39,669 bases of DNA from contig CAZJQI010000041.1 of the NCBI GenBank assembly GCA_964548275.1, positions 1-39,669 of the forward strand. The letters run 5' to 3'. The position numbers were made by a program, and so were the translations under genes. Under the pieces are notes generated by a model. The model ran no database searches. It was not told the DNA's origin and was given only the letters and a program-made list of their open reading frames with translations. Shown here one piece after another: positions 33,861-39,669 of the stretch. Position 1 is the first letter of the stretch. Each line of letters opens with the position of its first letter. This DNA is from JAUVUV01 sp964548275 (lineage in GTDB: Bacteria > Gemmatimonadota > Glassbacteria > GWA2-58-10).

Positions 33861-34841
33861 TCACGGCAAACTGCTCTTGATCAGCTCCATATCCGTATCC
33901 ACCATTTCCCGCACGAGATCATCGAAGGTGATGTTATAATCCCAGCCGAGCACTTTTTTAGCCTTGGTGGCATCGCCGACCAGCAATTCCACCTCTGAGG
34001 GGCGGTAGAACTGCGGGTCCACTTTAACGTAGTCGCGGTAATCGAGGTTCACGTGGCTGAAAGCCATATCGGCGAACTCTTTTACAGAGTGCGTATCGCC
34101 GGTGGCGACAACATAGTCATCCGGCTTGTCCTGCTGAAGCATCAGCCACATCGCCTTGACATACTCCCGGGCGTGGCCCCAGTCTCTTCTCGCTTCCAGG
34201 TTACCGAGCTTGACCTCTTTAGCCAGGCCCAGTTTGATCTTGGCCACACGCTGGGTAATCTTTCGCGTGACAAACTCGTAACCCCTGCGCGGCGATTCAT
34301 GGTTGAAAAGAATCCCGGTGGAAGCGTGCAGGTTGTAGGCATCCCGGTAATTCCTGGTCAGCTCGAAACCGACAACCTTGGTGATACCATAGGGGGAACG
34401 GGGGTAAAAAGGCGTGGACTCGTTCTGCGGCACCTGGCGTACCTTGCCGAACATTTCACTGGAACCGGCGAAATAGAAACGGCATTTGGGTGCCATTTCC
34501 TGTATTCCGGCCAGCATGTAGTGCGTGCCGTTGATATTTGTGTTGAATGTCGAAAAAGCATCTTCAAACGAGTAAGAGACAAAACTCTGCGCCGCCAGGT
34601 GGTAGCACTCATCAGGCTTTACTTTCTGGATCGTGGTAAAAAGGCTCGGGTAGCTTTCCAGCGAGCCGCTGTGCAGCTGGATATCATCAAGAAGATGCCG
34701 GATCCGCCACATCCGGTGTTCCGGGTCCTCCAGAGCCACACGACGGACAATTCCGTGGACTTTATACCCCTTTTCAAGAAGAAACTCCGCCAGGTAGGAG
34801 CCGTCCTGGCCGGTAATCCCTGTGATCATTGCTGTTCGCAT
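33861..34841 (-). CDS. gmd: GDP-mannose 4,6-dehydratase
   Basis: The protein has 326 residues, slightly shorter than many Gmd proteins, from the ATG at 34841 (AAGGA eight bases upstream). It converts GDP-mannose to GDP-4-keto-6-deoxymannose with bound NADP, the first step to GDP-fucose, GDP-rhamnose and related sugars. The Rossmann motif TGITGQDGSYLAEFLLEKGY is at 7-26, the catalytic SSE at 127-129 and the YGITK tyrosine-lysine pair at Y151/K155. The substrate segments NHESPRRGYEFVTRKI and NLEARRDWGHAREYV are diagnostic. It shows that the cell has a GDP-mannose pool. No partner reductase (such as Fcl or Rmd) is in the window. Confidence 0.95.
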   Translation of the reverse strand: MRTAMITGITGQDGSYLAEFLLEKGYKVHGIVRRVALEDPEHRMWRIRHLLDDIQLHSGSLESYPSLFTTIQKVKPDECYHLAAQSFVSYSFEDAFSTFNTNINGTHYMLAGIQEMAPKCRFYFAGSSEMFGKVRQVPQNESTPFYPRSPYGITKVVGFELTRNYRDAYNLHASTGILFNHESPRRGYEFVTRKITQRVAKIKLGLAKEVKLGNLEARRDWGHAREYVKAMWLMLQQDKPDDYVVATGDTHSVKEFADMAFSHVNLDYRDYVKVDPQFYRPSEVELLVGDATKAKKVLGWDYNITFDDLVREMVDTDMELIKSSLP

Positions 34842-34919
34842 GTAAAGTTTCCTTCATATGGTTGAACTATTATTCGGGACTTTCTTGAGAATATTAATAA
34901 AAAAACTCCCAATAACAAT

Positions 34920-36125
34920 TTATTCCTTACTTTTACGGGCAATCAGTTCCTGGTACAGGGAAAGCCACTTGTTTGTTATCCGGTTCCAGTCGAAATAGCG
35001 CTGGACAAACTTATAACCATCCTCGGCCAGCCGCCGGGAGAGATTTTGATCAGTAAGAAGCCGGGAAATGGCGCCAGCCAGGGTTTTTGGGTCTTTCTCA
35101 GGGACCGCCAGGCCGGTCTTTTCGTGATGGATAATATCAACAATCCCTCCCAAGGCGCTTGCCACTACCGGTTTCCTGTAGCTCAGCGCCTCGATCAGCA
35201 CAACGCCCAGACCCTCGGTATCTCCCCTGGAGTCGATAATCGCGGGCAGTACGAAACAGTCACAAGAGGCATAATATTCTTTTAACTTTACGTTTGAAAC
35301 CCGCCCGGCTAGATTGACCCTGTCAGCAAGCCCCATCTGCTGAACGAGATTCCGCAAGTTTTCCTCCTCCGGCCCTGCGCCGACAATATCCAACTCCACC
35401 GGAAACGGCAAATCAAGTTCTTTCATGGCACGCACCAGGAATTCAACACCCTTGCGCTCCACCAGACGTCCGACAAAAAGAACGCGGCGGGTGCGGCTCG
35501 GGTCCTTATCGGCTGTCCTCTGCTCAGTCATTGGCGGAACGGGAGAACCATAAGGCACTATTTCAATTCGCACATGGGCGATACGCTCGATTTCCGACCT
35601 TGTGTGGGAGCTTATCGCCACCACCAGATCGCTGGTCTTGAGTATCCAGCGGATAAAAGGCATAAAGACAGGCATCTTGTTGCGCACCCAGCGCAATTCC
35701 ACTCCGTAGAATTCATTAACCACAGGAGCCCTGGCCCAGCGTGCGGCAAAGTAGCCGAAAATGGCAAGCGGAAACGGCCAGTGGACATGGATTATATCGA
35801 AATGTTCTTTTTTAAGCAGCTTCCTCAGCCTGAGCAAGCCGAAAAGCATGTACGGGACAACCAGCAAAGTCTTGAGCTTGTTGTCTTTGATCTGGTCCGG
35901 GATCGTTCTCTCGTGGGAAAGAATCTCAAGAGCTCGTGGACAATAATGGAACCGCCTGACCAAAATGCCGCCCACCTCGTGATCTCCGAGGCCTCTCCAT
36001 GCAGAGGTATAGACAGTCACCTCGACCCCCCGCGATTTGAGCTGCTGGATTGTCTCGATCATCCAGGGGTTAATCACATCGTTTTCATCGCGCTGAAAGG
36101 AGGTGACAATGAAAAGCACTTTCAT
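34920..36125 (-). CDS. GT4-family glycosyltransferase
   Basis: The protein has 401 residues from the ATG at 36125. It has the GT-B fold: the N-terminal half begins MKVLFIVTSFQRDENDV and contains HVHWPFPLAI and an acceptor-side region. The C-terminal half holds VLFVGRLVERKGVEFLVRAM, DIVGAGPEEENL and the EX7E-type DTEGLGVVLIEAL. It uses a nucleotide sugar to extend a membrane-linked glycan on the cytoplasmic side; the sugar cannot be predicted. Its start overlaps the stop of the upstream GT-C gene by four bases (ATGA), so the two are coupled. gmd follows after 78 bases. Confidence 0.93.
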   Translation of the reverse strand: MKVLFIVTSFQRDENDVINPWMIETIQQLKSRGVEVTVYTSAWRGLGDHEVGGILVRRFHYCPRALEILSHERTIPDQIKDNKLKTLLVVPYMLFGLLRLRKLLKKEHFDIIHVHWPFPLAIFGYFAARWARAPVVNEFYGVELRWVRNKMPVFMPFIRWILKTSDLVVAISSHTRSEIERIAHVRIEIVPYGSPVPPMTEQRTADKDPSRTRRVLFVGRLVERKGVEFLVRAMKELDLPFPVELDIVGAGPEEENLRNLVQQMGLADRVNLAGRVSNVKLKEYYASCDCFVLPAIIDSRGDTEGLGVVLIEALSYRKPVVASALGGIVDIIHHEKTGLAVPEKDPKTLAGAISRLLTDQNLSRRLAEDGYKFVQRYFDWNRITNKWLSLYQELIARKSKE

Positions 36126-37738
36126 TTAACAACCTCCAGGACCCCGGTAAACGGTTTATCCAGGCGATAAACCAACTTGAAACGCTCCGGAACTTTCTGA
36201 ATTGCCGGTATCAGGTATCGGTAAGTGGTTCCGCTGACCGCATCCACAACAACATAGTCGGAAGAGGTTATCCTTTTCAGCACCGAATCCGTATTTGTCG
36301 TAAAAGGATAGCCGTCCACCTTGCGTCCGATGTGAATGTGAAACAGGCGCGGTTTCCGCACGGTGATTACTCTCTCCTCCGGAGTGTTCTCGCAAATCCA
36401 GTCGCCGGCCTGGAAAAGGTTGCGCCAGGGGGCGGGATAGCCTGCGTAAGGGTCGCCTTGATTGTAGCGGCTCAGCATGTCCAGGTTGGCCGGCACCCGA
36501 TCTATTTGCGAAACCAGGCTAATCAGCGCTACCAACAGAACAACTGCAGTAACAAGCTTGCCGCCATTCACCTTACGAAACAGTGGCAAATGTGCTATCA
36601 AAGCAATCCCATCAGCCAGGTAAATTAGAACAAGAGGAACAAGCGGCATAAGGTAGCGCACGTCACTTACCACCTCGGGAAAAATCAAAATGCCGCCCAT
36701 GTAAACCAATGTATAAAGTTCCAATATATTTCTTCTCCTCACTAAGCTGCCAAGGAAACCCACCACGACAATTAGAGTAAGGGACACAGAAATCAATAAA
36801 AAGATAATTCCAGCTTCCCACGCACCATTGGTGTTAATTATGACCCTTCCCATTTCCCTGACAGAATAAATTCGTATGTTTTCCCCTATCCTTGCTAGCA
36901 GACCGCCGACTCCTATCATTCCCTGATCGGGACTGTAGACATTTTTCATCAAAATCTGTTCGATATAAGGCGCGTGTCCCTCCTGAACCATCGTGTTACG
37001 GATTACCCATGGAAGAATCAGGGCTGTGAGAACCACGGTATAAAGAAGGAGCTTTCGCCATTTGCGGCGCAAAAGGTAATAGGCGGACCCGGCAATTATG
37101 AATGCCATCCCGATAGTTCTGACATGCACTGTAAGTGCAATACTCACCAGAGCGAGCCAGAAGCGGACTCCTGGAATGAGTTTCTCTTTCTTCTCCGAGT
37201 CCAGAAACAGTTTGAATGACAGCAGGTTAAAAAAAAGAAAGGCGCTCTCGGACAGTATCCAATGTGAGTAATCGATAATCACCGGGTTAATTGCTATTGC
37301 CAGGGTGAGAACTCCCCATTGAACAGGGCGAAAGATCGTTTTGATCAACAGGGAAAACAGGGCAACACTGCCGACAGCTAACGCCAGAGAGAAGAATTTA
37401 AAAGCCAGTACATTTCTCCCGAACAATGCTACTAATGGTGTCAGAAGGAGGGGATAACCAAACGGATACTGAGTGTGAGGAACCGGCGGTCCGGGCCTGT
37501 ATCCTTCGCTGTAACCATCCCCGAGGCGGAGAATTGACTCGGCAAGCATAATATAGCCAGCGTTATCTCCCCCGGTGTGGAGTTTCGGTTCGAACAGAGC
37601 CAGGCTGAAAATCAAGTTGACCAACAGCATCCCGATCAAAACATGCCGGAGGTGTCTTTCAATCCATGATTCAAGCTTTTGAAAAGCAGAAACTTTTGCC
37701 CTTGTGGAAATATTACGTTTACGGGAACGCCTAGCCAA
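36122..37738 (-). CDS. ArnT/PMT-like GT-C membrane glycosyltransferase
   Basis: The protein has 538 residues from a TTG at 37738 with GGAG five to six bases upstream. The N-terminus is strongly basic (MARRSRKRN), followed by about ten to eleven helices. The first periplasmic loop has the acidic motif GGDNAGYIMLAESIL, the usual catalytic-Asp position of GT-C enzymes, then TQYPFGYPLLLTPL. The fourth-loop region has SHWILSESAFLF with the conserved Ser-Glu. The soluble C-terminal portion is short. It should use a polyprenyl-phosphate sugar as donor on the periplasmic side; the acceptor may be lipid, glycan or protein. It is the first of the coupled pair with the GT4 gene. Confidence 0.9.
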   Translation of the reverse strand: MARRSRKRNISTRAKVSAFQKLESWIERHLRHVLIGMLLVNLIFSLALFEPKLHTGGDNAGYIMLAESILRLGDGYSEGYRPGPPVPHTQYPFGYPLLLTPLVALFGRNVLAFKFFSLALAVGSVALFSLLIKTIFRPVQWGVLTLAIAINPVIIDYSHWILSESAFLFFNLLSFKLFLDSEKKEKLIPGVRFWLALVSIALTVHVRTIGMAFIIAGSAYYLLRRKWRKLLLYTVVLTALILPWVIRNTMVQEGHAPYIEQILMKNVYSPDQGMIGVGGLLARIGENIRIYSVREMGRVIINTNGAWEAGIIFLLISVSLTLIVVVGFLGSLVRRRNILELYTLVYMGGILIFPEVVSDVRYLMPLVPLVLIYLADGIALIAHLPLFRKVNGGKLVTAVVLLVALISLVSQIDRVPANLDMLSRYNQGDPYAGYPAPWRNLFQAGDWICENTPEERVITVRKPRLFHIHIGRKVDGYPFTTNTDSVLKRITSSDYVVVDAVSGTTYRYLIPAIQKVPERFKLVYRLDKPFTGVLEVVK

Positions 37739-37980
37739 AACCGCTCCATTACAAGGTTAGCGTCGCCGGCAGGCAACCTGTCTCCGGCAATTCAAACCTA
37801 TTGATAAATTCTCACGCAACCCGGCGTGAAATTGCACTTTACCTGAACAGACAACATTTCATCCATTTAGGCGGATTTTCCACTTTGCAGACAGGCATTT
37901 CGATCTATTTAATTTGGCCGGATTTCCCAAAGAAGAGGATAATCAGGATCAAATTTCCTTACTTGGTTAAGAACAACTAT

Positions 37981-38952
37981 TCAGCTCGGGTTTAATCGCT
38001 TTTTACGCAGATAGACTATTATTTTTGTATGCGGGTTGATATAAAAATTGAACATTGAAATATGTAAAAATCTGATAATTTTATCGAAAACTTTACCAGT
38101 CGTTGGAGATACAAGCTTGATCCGGTCGGCGAGAAAATCCATCCTGAAAGTATGTCCATAGGATTTGATTTTTATAACTTCGAAACCTTCCGTTTCCAGA
38201 AGCATGGATATAGTCTTGCGATTAAAAAAATACAGATGCTCGCGGACCCGTCGAAAATCTTCCAAGCGTGTCCCCAGCAATCTGGATACCAGACTGTCGC
38301 TGTCCATGGTGGACATGACCAATATCCCGCCCAGCCGCAAGAGCTGATTTATTTTTTTTGCGGCTGCCTTGGGATCCATCAGATGCTCGATAACATCCAA
38401 CATGGTTATTACATCGAAATCCTTATCATCATAGTCCATAAAATCACCGCAAAAGACAGGAAATACATACTTCTTTTTGATTCTTTTAACCGCTTCGGGG
38501 TTAAATTCAACACCTGTCACCTGAAATCCCTTGTCGCTGGCGACATCCAATAGATATCCCAAACCACAGCCTATGTCCAAAAAACGCGATATATCAGGCT
38601 CAAAATTGTCCATATAACCGACAATCTCTTCTATCAGTTTCAGGAAATTAGCCTGCTTATTCAATCTTTCCGAAAAGTAATCAAAATAACCGTAGATACA
38701 TTTGCTATCGCTCTTATAAAAACTATCGTTTTGAAAATAGCCGATATCGTATACTTCTTTCAGTTCCTCTTTGCTGGGCAAAGGATGCAGACACATAAAA
38801 GTGCAATCTTTACAGCGTAGGATTTTATGAGGTCCCAGATCGTACTTGAGTGAAAATCTAGTACTGCCACAAAGAAGACAAGGAGGAGATTCAGAGAAAA
38901 CCCTATCAGGCCCGCTTTCGCTCTGAGAATTTCTTTCTGAAGAAACAGTCAT
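37981..38952 (-). CDS. Class I SAM-dependent methyltransferase with N-terminal zinc-ribbon-like motif
   Basis: The protein has 323 residues from the ATG at 38952; an upstream TTG at 38991 is less likely. An N-terminal Cys4 motif (CLLCGS and CKDC, about 24-47) resembles zinc ribbons of methyltransferases in polysaccharide clusters. The Rossmann core follows: FLDIGCGLGYLLDVA (motif I), VTGVEFNP (motif II), DVITMLDVIEHL, and GGILVMSTMDSDS. A basic C-terminal tail with a hydrophobic patch may touch membranes. It probably methylates a sugar of the surface glycan, possibly as a capping or length-control step (inference). It is separated by 242 bases from the GT-C gene; that gap has two small hairpins but no gene. 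Confidence 0.9.
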   Translation of the reverse strand: MTVSSERNSQSESGPDRVFSESPPCLLCGSTRFSLKYDLGPHKILRCKDCTFMCLHPLPSKEELKEVYDIGYFQNDSFYKSDSKCIYGYFDYFSERLNKQANFLKLIEEIVGYMDNFEPDISRFLDIGCGLGYLLDVASDKGFQVTGVEFNPEAVKRIKKKYVFPVFCGDFMDYDDKDFDVITMLDVIEHLMDPKAAAKKINQLLRLGGILVMSTMDSDSLVSRLLGTRLEDFRRVREHLYFFNRKTISMLLETEGFEVIKIKSYGHTFRMDFLADRIKLVSPTTGKVFDKIIRFLHISMFNFYINPHTKIIVYLRKKRLNPS

Positions 38953-39269
38953 AGAAAATTCCACTAGCGTTAAAACTTTGGGTAAAGCCAACTCAAAAAA
39001 TCGGCAGATTTATATTACTGAAACTAATCAGACCCACATAAACGAAATATAAATAAACTTGTTCGAGCTTTAAAAATGTCTTAAGAACTTCTTTAAAAAC
39101 CGGAACTTAGGCAATTTTTAAATTTTTTTTAATCTATTTTATAGAACAGGCAAAATCAAGACAATTTAAACATATTTGACAACAATCATATAGTAAAAAA
39201 CTTGTCTTTTCAGGCTAATCGTCATGAGCCGCCGGCTTACCCGGAAACAATGAAAATGTTTTGTTTTCT

Positions 39270-39297
39270 GTAGGGGCGCGCGGCCGTGCGCCCCTAC
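39270..39297. repeat. GC-rich 28-base palindrome
   Basis: GTAGGGGCGC (39270-39279) pairs perfectly with GCGCCCCTAC (39288-39297), and the centre is CGGCCG. Only one pair is mismatched. There is no U-tract, so it is not a terminator. It resembles dispersed intergenic palindromes of many bacterial genomes. Confidence 0.85.
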
Positions 39298-39416
39298 GGG
39301 TGGTTTTTACCGAAACCATGGAATAACACACCTTTGGTCCATTATTTTCGGAGCAGAACAAAGAGCCGTTCTAATGTAGGATTTCTGCACCTTTGGCGAG
39401 GCCTTTTTATGAAAAT

Positions 39417-39435
39417 CCCGCAGCAGAACTGCGGG
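39417..39435. repeat. Short hairpin CCCGCAG/CTGCGGG
   Basis: Seven-pair stem with a five-base loop and no U-run. It sits between the GC-rich palindrome and the tandem array, next to repeated ATCCGTG words. Confidence 0.7.
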
Positions 39436-39527
39436 GTATCAGTGTGATCCGTGTGTGAATCCCTGAAATCCGTGATCCTGATTTCGGGTATCAAACCCTA
39501 ACTGTATAATATAACACCCCCCTGTCT

Positions 39528-39669
39528 CCCCCCTTAATAGGGGGGAATTTGGAATGTTCCCCCTTAATAGGGGGGAAGTTGGAATGTTCCCCCTTAATAG
39601 GGGGGAATTTTGAATGTTCCCCCTTAATAGGGGGGAATTTGGAATGTTCCCCCTTAATAGGGGGGAATT
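39528..39669. repeat. 30-base tandem repeat array of a C6/G6 palindrome, open at the window end
   Basis: Five copies of a core CCCCC(C)TTAATAGGGGGG occur with an exact 30-base period (TTAATA at 39534, 39564, 39594, 39624, 39654). The spacers read close to AATTTGGAATGTT, with small differences (AAGTT, AATTTTG). The array runs off the window. It is preceded by ATAACACCCCCC, linking it to the element at 33614-33676. It is not a CRISPR array, because spacers are near-identical. Confidence 0.92.

Larger units (their letters stand above)
38953..39669. other. Non-coding repeat-rich end of the window
   Basis: No gene is visible in these 717 bases. The first 230 are very AT-rich; TTGTCT (39164-39159) and TATAAA (39143-39138) on the minus strand, 15 bases apart, are a weak promoter candidate for the methyltransferase. 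From 39270 onward the sequence is a set of palindromes and tandem repeats listed separately. An ATAACACACC motif at 39322 also occurs at 33614. Confidence 0.6.

Noticed and set aside
39138..39164. TTGTCT-15-TATAAA as methyltransferase promoter
   Set aside because: The spacing of 15 is poor and the -35 weak; the AT-rich background makes chance matches likely, so it is only mentioned in the intergenic entry.
39528..39669. Possible CRISPR array
   Set aside because: The units have a 30-base period but the parts between palindromes are nearly the same in each copy, so there are no spacers. No cas gene is present.

Overview
All 23 genes recognised in this window lie on the minus strand, so transcription runs from high to low coordinates. 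The best lineage clue is the C-terminal domain of the 1544-residue secreted protein (QNYPNPFNPSTTI, a FlgD/type IX-like sorting domain). Together with outer-membrane barrel proteins and the gene order radical SAM/DUF2344 - rng - rplU - rpmA, it suggests a Gram-negative member of the FCB superphylum, probably a metagenome-assembled candidate-phylum genome. The sequence alone does not fix the phylum. The window ends inside a short tandem repeat, as assembled contigs often do.

Layout, read in the direction of transcription. (1) 38952-27898 is a surface-glycan block: SAM methyltransferase, ArnT/PMT-like GT-C enzyme, GT4 glycosyltransferase, GDP-mannose 4,6-dehydratase (gmd), YfhO-like membrane protein, AglD/YbhN-type flippase-like protein, polyprenyl-phosphate-mannose synthase-like GT2, and a polyprenyl-phosphate hexose-1-phosphate transferase. 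(2) 27810-24901 holds a DnaQ-like exonuclease with an extra N-terminal domain, an SH3 + beta-barrel protein and a lipoprotein. (3) 24842-19036 is a conserved RNA/ribosome block: a fused radical SAM-DUF2344 protein behind a promoter, leader and terminator-like hairpin; RNase G/E behind its own promoter; L21 with a very long basic tail; L27; and a terminator. (4) 18980-8446 starts at a strong promoter and reads folB, folK, panC, an HPt-like protein, then three tandem paralogues resembling eukaryotic TMTC O-mannosyltransferases (GT-C membrane domain plus TPR repeats). (5) 8245-7457 has two small membrane proteins. (6) 6444-1 has two paralogous secreted multidomain proteins with an identical mature N-terminus; the second is cut by the window edge.

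The most interesting reading is a candidate bacterial protein O-mannosylation system. A polyprenyl-phosphate-mannose synthase overlaps an AglD-like flippase gene. Three TMTC-like GT-C/TPR enzymes could be acceptors of that donor, and large secreted proteins with Ig-like and Fn3 domains could be substrates. The homologies are read directly from motifs; the functional linkage is inference. Other unusual points are the L21 tail, the terminator hairpin directly before the radical SAM start codon, a string of hairpins ending in a U-tract at 6676-6840 (+), and a family of C-rich/G-rich palindromic intergenic repeats at both ends of the glycan block.
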